Positions 15,795 through 25,700 of a stretch of 39,859 nt of DNA are shown in pieces (the stretch's first letter is position 1; each line of letters begins with the position of its first letter). Source of the stretch: Melioribacteraceae bacterium (GTDB taxonomy: Bacteria > Bacteroidota > Ignavibacteria > Ignavibacteriales > Melioribacteraceae). The stretch lies in assembly GCA_016342755.1 (NCBI GenBank), contig JAEINS010000034.1, positions 1 through 39,859 of the forward strand, read 5' to 3'. The notes below the pieces were generated by a model that saw nothing but the letters and a program-made list of their open reading frames with translations, did no database searches and was not told the origin of the DNA. The position numbers and the translations under genes were made by a program.

Positions 15795-17060
15795 GTGGGC
15801 AAAAATAGAATCCAAACAAATCAATCTTTTATTAAATACTTACTTAGTATTTTAAATAATGGGCAATATATTTTTTATATGTCTTTTATTGAACGACTAT
15901 TGTATTTCTTATTCTTTGTTGTATTAGCTAGAAGTCTTGAAACATTACAATATGGAATAATTATTTCGATTTTTGCTTTTGCAAATATTACAAATATGTT
16001 CTTTAATTTCGGATTACCTATTCATTTTCAAAGACTGACTGCTAAATCCAAAAATAAAATGCGAGAACAGTTTTTTAGTGGTTTAATAATTAAAATTTTG
16101 GGGTTATTCTTATTCATAATTATTAGTTTAATTTATTATAATTTTAGCAGTTTTAATCACTCCAATATTTATATCTTAATTGTAATTCCAATATACATTT
16201 TTGGAATAAATTCTTTCCTACAGCACATATTTTTTGGTGATAATAATTTTAATAAAGTGTTCAAGCCATTTATTATTGCTAGGGTGATTTTTGTCACTCA
16301 TCTTTCTCTATTTTATTTTAAATTCATTTCCCATGAGGTTCTATTCTTTGGATTCTTTGCAATCTCGGTTTTAGAATTAATCTTATTAGCAAAATCATTA
16401 TATAATGAAAAGATACATTTTTTTATGAAAGTAATTGATATAAATGAAATTAAAGATATATTAAAATCTTCAACTCCTATCGGATTTGGATTATTTTGCG
16501 TAATGATGTATGATAAAATTGATATTCTCCTAATTGAAAAAATTTTAAACTTTGAACTGGTTAGTTACTATGCTGTGGCTTATTCAATTTATAAAATCCC
16601 TCAAATTATTAGTTCTTCAATTTTAGTACCGTTCTTTTCTGATCTTTCTAGTAAAAATGCTGATAATAGTTATATGGAAAAAATTAAAGAAATTGCCCTT
16701 ACATTACTTGCAATTAGTCTTCTCATAATTATAATAATCTATTTTGTTGGAGATTTTATAGTAGCCATTACTTTTGGAGAAAAGTATTTAAGTTCTTCTT
16801 ATTTTTTGAAAATTTTGAGTATTGCATTGCCATTTCTATTTTTAAATAACCTTACTGGAGTGGTCTTAAATTCAGTTGGATTAGAGAAAAAAGCTTTTAA
16901 ATCAGCTGCAATCGCTAGCTTCATTAATATATTATTGAATATAGTTTTACTCAATCTGTGGGGAATTATTGGAGCCATAATTTCGACTATTGTTACTGAA
17001 TTTATAATATTATTGATTCAATTATTTTATATTAATCAAAAACGGGAGATCTTAATTTAA
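15795..17060 (+). CDS. Wzx-type polysaccharide flippase
   Basis: 421 residues, nearly all hydrophobic, with about 12 membrane helices: the MATE/MOP-superfamily polysaccharide exporter layout that flips undecaprenyl-linked oligosaccharides to the periplasm. The first helix region (MSFIERLLYFLFFVVLARSLE) and the segment YDKIDILLIEKIL are typical of the family. The start is a GTG without a clear ribosome-binding site; the in-frame ATG at 15879 would remove 28 residues. No Wzy polymerase or ligase was seen in the window. Base composition drops sharply here: 16081-16140 has 8 G+C in 60, against 18 in 60 at 13081-13140 (counted by hand). Confidence 0.85.
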   Translation: MGKNRIQTNQSFIKYLLSILNNGQYIFYMSFIERLLYFLFFVVLARSLETLQYGIIISIFAFANITNMFFNFGLPIHFQRLTAKSKNKMREQFFSGLIIKILGLFLFIIISLIYYNFSSFNHSNIYILIVIPIYIFGINSFLQHIFFGDNNFNKVFKPFIIARVIFVTHLSLFYFKFISHEVLFFGFFAISVLELILLAKSLYNEKIHFFMKVIDINEIKDILKSSTPIGFGLFCVMMYDKIDILLIEKILNFELVSYYAVAYSIYKIPQIISSSILVPFFSDLSSKNADNSYMEKIKEIALTLLAISLLIIIIIYFVGDFIVAITFGEKYLSSSYFLKILSIALPFLFLNNLTGVVLNSVGLEKKAFKSAAIASFINILLNIVLLNLWGIIGAIISTIVTEFIILLIQLFYINQKREILI

Positions 17061-17759
17061 ATGAGTAGTTATTTTTCTTCACAATATTCAAGAATTAATG
17101 ATATCAATTTAAATGATAAAGAAGGTATAAGTAATTGGTATTTAAAAAATTTGGAAAGTTATTCATATGAATTCTCTAATTTGAAAATAGATTTTGAAAA
17201 TAAAATAATATTAGAAATTGGATGTGGAATTGGAGGATTTTTATATTATCTGAATCATAAAGGTATTTCCAATTTTTTAGGAATCGATATTGATGAAAAA
17301 CAAATATCAGTCTGTAAGCAATTTGTAACACCAAAAGTTATTTGTAAGGATGTATTTGAATTTTTGGATGAAACGAATGAAAAATTTGATGTTATTGTTA
17401 TGTTTGACGTGATTGAGCATATAAAAAAAGATAATATAATTCCTTTACTTAAGGAGATTAATAATATATTAAATAAAAATGGTCTCTTAGTTTTAAGAAC
17501 TCCTAATATGGCTAGTATGACATCCTTCTATTCAAGATACCTTGATTTTACTCATGAAATAGGTTTTACTTCAGAAAGTTTAGAATATGTATTGAATGAG
17601 ACAAACTTTAAGAATATTTCGTTTAGTAATTCTGCAATTGGTAGGAAAAGAATATTCGTAACAAAATTAATTACAAAGTTTATTTTCAATTTACTGAGAT
17701 TCCCAGCCCCTAAAATATTCACTTCAAATATATTAGCGGTTGCAAAAAAAATAAAATGA
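17061..17759 (+). CDS. SAM-dependent class I methyltransferase
   Basis: 232 residues. The AdoMet-binding motif I is LEIGCGIGG (51-59), followed by the acidic end of strand 2 (LGIDIDE), and motif IV appears as VMFDVIEHI; the order is that of class I methyltransferases. Such enzymes in surface-glycan clusters methylate sugars or their lipid-linked precursors. The ATG lies directly after the flippase stop and the end overlaps the next start (ATGA), so it is coupled on both sides. The acceptor is unknown. Confidence 0.85.
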   Translation: MSSYFSSQYSRINDINLNDKEGISNWYLKNLESYSYEFSNLKIDFENKIILEIGCGIGGFLYYLNHKGISNFLGIDIDEKQISVCKQFVTPKVICKDVFEFLDETNEKFDVIVMFDVIEHIKKDNIIPLLKEINNILNKNGLLVLRTPNMASMTSFYSRYLDFTHEIGFTSESLEYVLNETNFKNISFSNSAIGRKRIFVTKLITKFIFNLLRFPAPKIFTSNILAVAKKIK

Positions 17760-18853
17760 AGATATTATTGATTGGTAGTTATTCAGACGAGTCATGTATC
17801 CCGGCACCATTAAAAGTCGCTAATTCTTTATTTAGGGAATTTGCAAATAAGGAGCATCATGTAAAATATTTTACATATTTTGATGATGGATTTAAATATA
17901 CTAGAATTCAGAAATTCTTTGGGAAAGAAAAGATTGCTAATAGAATTTATAGATTCGGAATATTTCCGCTATTAAGAGAAACAATTAGTTTTAAACCAGA
18001 TATAATTCAAATTGTAAATGCTGAGGCATTTTATTTACCGATCTACTCTTTAAAAATAATTTTAAATGTTAAAATTATTTATTTAGCTCATAGCAATGTG
18101 GAATATTTATTAAAGAATGCGTTACACTTAGATCGTTATTCAAAATATAGATTGAAAACTATTGAATTTTTTAATTCTAATTTTAGTGATAGAATTTTGG
18201 TGTTGTCGAGACGTGAAAGCTTTTTGTATTATAAAAGACTCAAAAAAAAGGGAAGTTTGATTGTTGTTGATAATGGTGTTTCTGAGCACAAGATTATTAA
18301 GACAAACTTTAAATATTCAAAACCATTCAAAATAATTTTAATCGGTTCTTTTTATAGAAAAGAGAAGGGAATAGATATTCTAATAAATACTCTGGAGCAA
18401 CTTGGTTTAGATTTAGAACTTACGATTTGTTCTTATGATTTAAACAGCGTCGAGGATTATAAATTTAATAAAAATATTTTGATCAATTTAAAATATGGTC
18501 TAAATGAAAATGATGTCCTTTGTGAAATTAGAAGCAATGACTTATTAATTGTTCCATCTAAATATGAACCATTTAGCTTAGCGTTACTTGAGGGAATGAG
18601 TACTGGAACTCTATTTTTAACTACATCAAGAGTAGGGTTTTCAGAAAGATTACCAAAAGAATTAAAAAGATTTATTTACGATATTAACAATGAAAAGGAA
18701 TTGTTATATAAAATTATTGAAATAATAAATATGGATTTAAACGAAAAAGTAAATTTTTCGAATATGATTAAAGATTTTAGTATAAAGTTTAGTTGGAATG
18801 AAGTTGCTGATAAATACTTAAAAATTTATACGGATATTCTGAATGGCAAATAA
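17756..18853 (+). CDS. Family-4-type glycosyltransferase
   Basis: 365 residues. GT-B fold signs: an N-terminal MKILLIGSYSDES nucleotide-fold strand and loop, and the C-terminal donor-binding motif NDLLIVPSKYEPFSLALLE, with the spaced E...E pair of GT4 enzymes. The usual GxxxxxKG segment is seen as IGSFYRKEKGIDILI. It overlaps the previous gene by four bases and the next by 11. It should add one sugar to the growing surface oligosaccharide at the cytoplasmic membrane. Donor and linkage are unknown. Confidence 0.87.
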   Translation: MKILLIGSYSDESCIPAPLKVANSLFREFANKEHHVKYFTYFDDGFKYTRIQKFFGKEKIANRIYRFGIFPLLRETISFKPDIIQIVNAEAFYLPIYSLKIILNVKIIYLAHSNVEYLLKNALHLDRYSKYRLKTIEFFNSNFSDRILVLSRRESFLYYKRLKKKGSLIVVDNGVSEHKIIKTNFKYSKPFKIILIGSFYRKEKGIDILINTLEQLGLDLELTICSYDLNSVEDYKFNKNILINLKYGLNENDVLCEIRSNDLLIVPSKYEPFSLALLEGMSTGTLFLTTSRVGFSERLPKELKRFIYDINNEKELLYKIIEIINMDLNEKVNFSNMIKDFSIKFSWNEVADKYLKIYTDILNGK

Positions 18854-19823
18854 CAATTTACCTGATATCTCAGTAATAATGCCGGTTTATAATTCTGAAT
18901 TATACTTAAAAGAGGCGATTGATAGTATATTAAATCAGACTTTTCAAAATTTTGAATTTATAATTGTGGATGATGGATCAGAGGATAATTCCAAAAAGAT
19001 AATAAAAAGTTATAAAGATGATAGAATAAGGTTTTTTGAAAGGGAGCATCTAGGGATAGTTAATCAGTTAAACTTTGGGATTAAAAAAGCAAGAGGGAAA
19101 TATATTGCTAGAATGGATTCTGACGATTTGTCATTATCTAATAGATTAGAGAAGCAGTTTGAATATTTACAAAAATTTCCAAATGTAAAATTAGTTGGTA
19201 CAGACATAAAAATTATCAATGAAGATAGCAAAGAAATTTATATAAGGAACTATCCAAAGACAGCCGCAGAAATTGAATATCAGATGCCAATTTATAGTGC
19301 ATTTTGTCATCCAGCTATAATGATAGAAAAAAAAACAATAATCTCTTTTAATGGGTATGATGAAAAATTGGAATCGGCAGAAGACCACATACTATTTTTA
19401 CAGATGTTAGAGAATAGTATTGAAATGAGGAATTTGTCAATGACTCTTCTAAAATATAGAATTCATATGAAGTCTGTTACAAGTAAATTTAATAATGTTC
19501 AAAATGATTTGTCATATTCCTATGGAAAAAAATACCTTGAGAAAAAATTAAATAATGCAACAACAGATAAAGAAAAATTGAGCTTGTTAGTAAGACTAGG
19601 TTTGCTCGAATATTATAGAGGAGAGATGCCAATTGCACGAAAACACTTTCTTAATGCTATATCAATAAAACCTATTAAGATTTTCACTTTACATAGGTAT
19701 CTGTTCTTATCTCTTTTTGGAACTAGAATGGTAAAATATCTTAGAGAAAAAAAAATCTTATCTAAATTTAATTATCTAATAGTAAAACTATTTAAGTATG
19801 ATACGCATAAAATTAAAAGTTAA
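18843..19823 (+). CDS. Family-2-type glycosyltransferase
   Basis: 326 residues. GT-A fold: VIMPVYNSELYLKEAIDSI with FIIVDDGSEDNS near the N-terminus, the metal-binding DxD as MDSDD in KYIARMDSDDLS, and AEDHILFLQML later, where a catalytic Asp is usual. The C-terminal 90 residues are helical and basic. It is coupled to the genes on both sides (11-base overlap before, two-base gap after). It transfers a nucleotide-activated sugar to a lipid-linked acceptor; the specific sugar cannot be told. Confidence 0.9.
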   Translation: MANNNLPDISVIMPVYNSELYLKEAIDSILNQTFQNFEFIIVDDGSEDNSKKIIKSYKDDRIRFFEREHLGIVNQLNFGIKKARGKYIARMDSDDLSLSNRLEKQFEYLQKFPNVKLVGTDIKIINEDSKEIYIRNYPKTAAEIEYQMPIYSAFCHPAIMIEKKTIISFNGYDEKLESAEDHILFLQMLENSIEMRNLSMTLLKYRIHMKSVTSKFNNVQNDLSYSYGKKYLEKKLNNATTDKEKLSLLVRLGLLEYYRGEMPIARKHFLNAISIKPIKIFTLHRYLFLSLFGTRMVKYLREKKILSKFNYLIVKLFKYDTHKIKS

Positions 19824-19825
19824 TT

Positions 19826-20905
19826 ATGCAAAATAAAAAAAAGATACTGCATATAATACTTAGATCATCTTATGATGGAGCTTCAGTTTTACCGGTTAGG
19901 GTTATTCGGCATCTGCCTGAGTATGATCATAAAATTGTCTCTATATTTAAAGGGGCGTTATTTGAAGAAACGGAAGAAGAAATTAATTATGATCATCTAA
20001 TAGAAAGTTCTGAAATAGATAAGTATTCAAAAACTAAAATTTTAAGCTTTTTAATTTTTCTATTAAAAAACAAATTTGATATTATACATTATCACTGTGG
20101 TGGTGTTAGTTTACTCTTTTTGTCTCTTTTATTTAGAAAAAACGCTAAGATAATTCATCATATTCATAGTGGTGTGATAAGTGGTGATAACAATGCAAAA
20201 GATATATCAGTTTTTCATAAATTATTGTATAAAATATTAGATAAAAAAACTATCAAAATTGCATGTGCAGAGCATGTGTATGATTTTTATAGGAAAAATA
20301 TAAATTCGGGTGATGAAATATTCCTAGTAAAAAATGCAGTTGAAAAAATAAATGAATTAAATAAAAAACAAGTTTACGGAATAGGTTATCTAGGAAGAAT
20401 AACCAAAGAGAAAGGTATAAATATTGTTTTTGATCTAATTAATAACAAAAAAAAATTACCCTCGAGACTTAATTATTATCTTAAAGGAGATGTGAATTTA
20501 GCAGTTGCCGAATTTGATAGATTTAGAAATAGTTATAATAACTATTATTCAGAACCAAGTTTAGATGTTGATGATTTTTTTTCTAAGGTAGATATTTTAT
20601 TGTTTCCATCGATTGCTAGTGAAGCATTGCCATTAGTAGTATTAGAAGCGGTTTCTCATAATGTTGCAGTTGTTTTAGTAAAAGATAAATGGTCGGTAGA
20701 AATATTTGGAGAATCTTATCCATTCTATATTAATGAAACAAATAAAGTTAATTCTATTATTGAAATGATTAACAAATACTATCAAAGTAGAGAATTAAGA
20801 GATGGTATAATTAGTCTTTATAGACAAATAAATGATAAATACAATTTTCAGAAAATGATTGAGAGTCTAATAAAAATATACAATGAGAATTCTGCATCTA
20901 AATAA
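19826..20905 (+). CDS. Family-4-type glycosyltransferase
   Basis: 359 residues, GT-B fold. The N-terminal Rossmann half begins KKILHIILRSSYDGASVLP. The second half has GYLGRITKEKGINIVFDL and the donor-binding motif DILLFPSIASEALPLVVLE, as in GT4 enzymes. It differs clearly in sequence from its neighbours, so it is not a recent duplicate. It overlaps the next transferase by 23 bases, a longer overlap than elsewhere in the run. Confidence 0.86.
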   Translation: MQNKKKILHIILRSSYDGASVLPVRVIRHLPEYDHKIVSIFKGALFEETEEEINYDHLIESSEIDKYSKTKILSFLIFLLKNKFDIIHYHCGGVSLLFLSLLFRKNAKIIHHIHSGVISGDNNAKDISVFHKLLYKILDKKTIKIACAEHVYDFYRKNINSGDEIFLVKNAVEKINELNKKQVYGIGYLGRITKEKGINIVFDLINNKKKLPSRLNYYLKGDVNLAVAEFDRFRNSYNNYYSEPSLDVDDFFSKVDILLFPSIASEALPLVVLEAVSHNVAVVLVKDKWSVEIFGESYPFYINETNKVNSIIEMINKYYQSRELRDGIISLYRQINDKYNFQKMIESLIKIYNENSASK

Positions 20906-21941
20906 TGAACTTAGTATTTCATGCGGTGTTACAAGATCGATAATTAATATTTGCAACTATTCTAAGAATGAGCATAAATGCTATATAATTGCCTTAAAAG
21001 GGAATGCAGCTGAAAGATTAAATCAGAATAACATGGATTTTAGGTTTTATAACTCTGCTTTCCCAGATCCTATTAGATTTTTAATCGTAATATATAAAAT
21101 TTATTTATTTTGTAAGAAAAACAAGATTGATGTAATTCATGCTCATCACAGATACTTTGATTTAATAGGGTTTATTATTTCTAAAACTTTAAAAATTAAA
21201 ACTGTAACTTCAGTTCATAGTAAAGTTTATTGGAAGAGAATTTTAAGTTATAAAGCGGATAAAATAATTGCCGTAAGTGAGGCTGTAAAAAAACATCTTA
21301 TAAATAATTTTAACCTTCCTATTACAAAAATATCTGTTCTAAATAATTTTATTGATCCAAATAAGATTAATATTAGCAAGAAAAAAGATGAACTACTTAA
21401 AGAACTTAAAATTGATTCTGAAAAAAAAATCTTGCTGTTTTCTGGTAGATTGAGCAGAGAAAAAGGTTTAGATATTTTATTAAAGGCATTTGATAGTATT
21501 TTTATAAATAATAAAAATATTGTTCTTTTAGTTATCGGAGATAGTGAACTAAACGAGGGTTCACAAAAATTTATTGAAGACAAAAAGGATTCAGTTGTTT
21601 ATATAGAGTCTCAAAAGGAAATTTTTAATTTTATAAATATTGCTGACTTAATAATTTTACCTTCCAGAACAGATTCATTCCCATTTGCAATGCTTGAAGC
21701 TGGTTTTCTTAAAAAAGCTATAATTGGATCAAGAGTAGATGGAATTGCTGAGTTTATAGAAAATGAAGTTGATGGAATTCTCTTTGCTTCAGAAGATGTT
21801 GAAGAACTTAGTGATAAAATAAATTTATTATTGAGTAGACCTGATAAATGTGTTAAGCTTGGTGAAAATTTATACAGAAAAGTAAATACGTTGTCAGGTC
21901 AAAAAATTATTAGAAAAATTATAGATTTATATAAATATTAA
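20883..21941 (+). CDS. Family-4-type glycosyltransferase
   Basis: 352 residues, GT-B fold. The start MRILHLNNELSISCGVTRS is the acceptor-side loop of GT4 enzymes; later come LLFSGRLSREKGLDILLKAF and the donor site region LIILPSRTDSFPFAMLE. In this last motif the first of the two glutamates is replaced by Asp (DSFPFAMLE), a conservative change. The segment VIHAHHRYFDLIGFI holds the His region common in the family. A 24-base gap follows before the WecG/TagA gene. Confidence 0.87.
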   Translation: MRILHLNNELSISCGVTRSIINICNYSKNEHKCYIIALKGNAAERLNQNNMDFRFYNSAFPDPIRFLIVIYKIYLFCKKNKIDVIHAHHRYFDLIGFIISKTLKIKTVTSVHSKVYWKRILSYKADKIIAVSEAVKKHLINNFNLPITKISVLNNFIDPNKINISKKKDELLKELKIDSEKKILLFSGRLSREKGLDILLKAFDSIFINNKNIVLLVIGDSELNEGSQKFIEDKKDSVVYIESQKEIFNFINIADLIILPSRTDSFPFAMLEAGFLKKAIIGSRVDGIAEFIENEVDGILFASEDVEELSDKINLLLSRPDKCVKLGENLYRKVNTLSGQKIIRKIIDLYKY

Positions 21942-21965
21942 CGTCATAAAAGATTATGCTAAAAC

Positions 21966-22745
21966 ATGATTACTTACTTTGGAAAAAATATTTACAAAAT
22001 TTTTGAATTTAATTTTGTTGATCTAGACTATACTGAGATTATATCTATTATTGATGAAGTTATTAAAAAAAATGATAAATTAAGAATTTTTAATGTAAAT
22101 GCATCAATAATTTTAAAAGCTCTTAGTTCTCCAAGTTTATTAAATAATTTTAAAAAACAAAAAATTGTATTCATGGATGGTATCGGAGTTTTTATTGCAT
22201 TAAAATGTCTATTTGGGTTTGGTACAATAAAGCATAGAGTTACCGGTACTGATTTATACTATAAATTAATGGAATATGCTGATATACATAAGCTTAGAGT
22301 TTTTTTTATTGGTGGTTGCGAAGAGGCTGCAAGTAAAGTTGAGAGTGTACTAGAAACGAAATTTCCTAATATAGGTTTTTGTGGAGTTTTAGATAGAAAT
22401 AATTACGAAAAAAATGATTATAAAGAAATATTAAAACAAAAAAAACCTCATCTATTATTTGTTGGTTTAGGAACTCCCAAGCAAGAGGATTTTATTTGTA
22501 ATACTCTGGATGATCTCGATATTCCAATACAATTGGCAGTTGGAAGTGGAATTGAATTTCTTGCTGATCATATTAAAAGGGCTCCAAAAATATTTAGAAT
22601 ATTTGGAATTGAATGGCTGTTTAGGTTATTTAAAGAACCACAAAGGTTATGGCGAAGATACATTATTGGAATACCGCAATTTACTTATTTAATATTTAAA
22701 ACTTACATTAGTAATAAATTTAAATTTTCGGGAGAGGGTAAGTGA
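21966..22745 (+). CDS. WecG/TagA/CpsF-family glycosyltransferase (GT26)
   Basis: 259 residues, full length for GT26. Family signatures: MDGIGVFIALK with the catalytic-type Asp, RVTGTDLYYKL, FFIGGCEEAASKVE, LFVGLGTPKQEDFI, and the basic C-terminal stretch RAPKIFRIFGIEWLFRLFKE followed by a Pro-Gln-Arg segment. Family members add an N-acetylmannosamine-type sugar to an undecaprenyl- or prenyl-linked GlcNAc, the second step of several surface glycans. The initiating enzyme is not in the window. The stop overlaps the GTG start of the PorU-like gene by four bases, physically joining glycan synthesis to the secretion-linked peptidase gene. Confidence 0.92.
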   Translation: MITYFGKNIYKIFEFNFVDLDYTEIISIIDEVIKKNDKLRIFNVNASIILKALSSPSLLNNFKKQKIVFMDGIGVFIALKCLFGFGTIKHRVTGTDLYYKLMEYADIHKLRVFFIGGCEEAASKVESVLETKFPNIGFCGVLDRNNYEKNDYKEILKQKKPHLLFVGLGTPKQEDFICNTLDDLDIPIQLAVGSGIEFLADHIKRAPKIFRIFGIEWLFRLFKEPQRLWRRYIIGIPQFTYLIFKTYISNKFKFSGEGK

Positions 22746-25700
22746 AAATAATTTTATTAGTTGGTTTGATTTTTTCTTCTGTCCTTTTTTTAAGCGCCAG
22801 AGAAACAGAAATATTGAAGTCGAACAAGGGGTTTATCGTAAAAGTAAAAACTGAAACCTTAAAATATAATGATATTAAAAAAGGCAAATTTACATTACGA
22901 GAATATTTTGAATATAACGAAATAAATAATTCTGATTTTAATGTGCCACAAAGTGTTATTTATATTGCACTTCCAAAAAGTTCTAAACCGGTTTTTAGAG
23001 TAATAAATCTTAAAAAAGAGTCACTCAACAATGTTTATCTAGGGAAAAGTAATAAAGTTGGGCAAGTAGAATTAAATTCTGAAAATATTCTTAGTATGGA
23101 CGAAATACCGACCAATATAATAGAATTAAAAGGTTACTCTTTTATAAAGGATAATTATTGCGCAGTTATTAAAATTAATCCCATAATAAACAAAAGTAAC
23201 AGTTTATTTAATGTTAGTGAATTTGATATTGAAGTAATATTCGATAAGAATTATGTGATTAAAAAAGAAAAAAATGATAAAGATAGAGTTTCAGCTGATT
23301 ATTCAAATGTGTTTTATAATAATGACATTGCACAAAGCTTCAAAAGTAGAACAGGAGCGGTAGTAAAGAGTAAATCTGATTGGATTGAATGGGGAAATGA
23401 CTATCTAAAAATTACTGTTGGTGAGGACGGTATATATAGAATAAGTAAAGCTGATTTAATTAACAATGGAGTAAGTGTTAGTTCGATAAATCCGAAATCA
23501 TTTAAACTATTTTCTAGAGGTAAAGAAAACCTAATATTTGTTAATGGTGAAGAGGATAATTCTTTTGATGATTTTGATTTTATAGAATTTTATGGGTCTA
23601 AAAACTATGATTCTACTGATCACAGAATATTAAATGGTGTTGGAGAGCAGGCATATGAATATTTAAATAGATATAGCGACTCTACAGTTTATTGGCTTAC
23701 ATGGGGGACCGAAGAAGGAAAGCGTTTTTCTGAAAATATGATCACCGATGCTACTGACACACTCGATTATTATACAGAAATTATTCACCAGGAAACAGAT
23801 AGATTTCTTGATAATAAGGAAACAAGTTTACTTGCACAAGAAAATACAGAATGGTTAGAAAAAGAAACATGGATTTACGGGAATCACAATGTTGGTGAAA
23901 GAAGTCACAAGTTTGATGCAGATAACATTGTTCCTGGTAAAGTAGCGAGTGCCTACTATAAAGTGATTAGTTTGGCAACTGATATAACAAATAATGCTCA
24001 TAAACTAGGGCTTAAAATTAATGATAATGAAAGTATACATGATTCAAGTTTTATTAATAAATATGAGCAAAAAATACTAAAAGCCGAATTTAATTCAGAT
24101 CAATTATTAGAGGGTCAAAATAATATTAAATCAATATCTTTTCAAACTGATGCTTCAATTAACACTGTTCAGGAGGATTGGTTTGAAGTTGAGTATCCAA
24201 GATATTTACATTTTTCTACTGATAAAATGATTTTTGCATTTAACCAGGAATTGAGTTCTAAAGATTATGTTGTAAAAATAGAAAATGTTGATTCTGATGA
24301 TGTGCTTATATACAAAATTGAACCAGAAATTAAACTCATTCGAAATTTTACTGTAGTTAATTCCATTTTAACATTTACTGATTCAATTGCACAAGGTGAT
24401 AAATATATAATTATCAAAAAAGACTTTGTAGCAAAACCAGAATTTTATGAAGTAAGAAAATTCACAAATTTATTACAAAATAATAACCAAGCAGAGTATA
24501 TATTACTAACTAATAGATTGTTCAAGAACACAGCAGAAAAATATTCTCAATTCATTTCAGAAAATTATTCCATAAGTTCTAAGGTAGTTTATGTAGACGA
24601 TATTTATAATCAATTCAATTATGGATTTTTTGCACCAGAACCGATAAGAGAATTCTTAAAATTAGCTTATGATAACTGGCAGGAACCTAAACCAAAATAT
24701 TTGTTTATTGTAGGTGAGGCAAATTACGACTATAAAAATGCAAGAAAAATCGAACCATATGTACCTAATATAGTTCCCTCATTTGGCCATCCAGTTTCGG
24801 ATGTTTGGTTTACAGTTTGGGATTCCATTAGCCATGTACCTCAAATGATGGTAGGAAGATTGCCAGCAATCAAACTATCTGAATTTGAACATTACTATAA
24901 TAAACATGAAGCTTATTTAAACACTCCATTTGACGAATGGAATAAATCTATTCTATTATTCTCTGGAGGAAAATCTAATTATGATCAAAACTTCACGAGA
25001 ACTATAAACAATAGGTTAAATGATAATATTTTTACTCAAAAGCCAATTGGTGGTTATGTTCAACACTTTTATTCAACTTCAAATCCAAGATCTAATTTTG
25101 GACCATTTGATAATACTTTTGTTGATAGTGTAATTAATAATGGAGCTGTTATAACTTCTTTTGTTGGTCACAGTGGGACTAAAATTTGGGATAATGGGAT
25201 AGAAGAAGTTAATCAATTAAAAGCAGGAAATAATAAGAAATCTTTTATTACTGATTTTGGCTGTTCCACTGGTAAATTTGGTGAACCTGATATTGTTTCT
25301 TTTTCTGAAGCATTTACCAATGGTTTAGAAGGAGATGCAATAGGTTATGTCGGTAATTCTTCTCTAGGATTCAGCTCAACTTCTTCACTCTTTCCAAGTA
25401 TGTTTTACGAAGAACTAATTAGGTCTGAATTTTCAAATGTTGGTGAAGCACATTTAAATGCTAAGATTAGATTGATTACTCAGTATGGTTTATCTGATGT
25501 AAATAAAGTTTTTCTGTATTGTAATAATCTATTCGCTGATCCAGTTATAAGTTTATCGATCCCTAAAAAAATAAACCTCAACATTAAAAATTCTGATATT
25601 GAGCTAGACAAAATAATTGATGATAATCAGGATTCAACTAATATTTTTGTTAAGTATAGAAATTTAGGATTAGTTGATACAAGCAATTTGGTGATTAGGA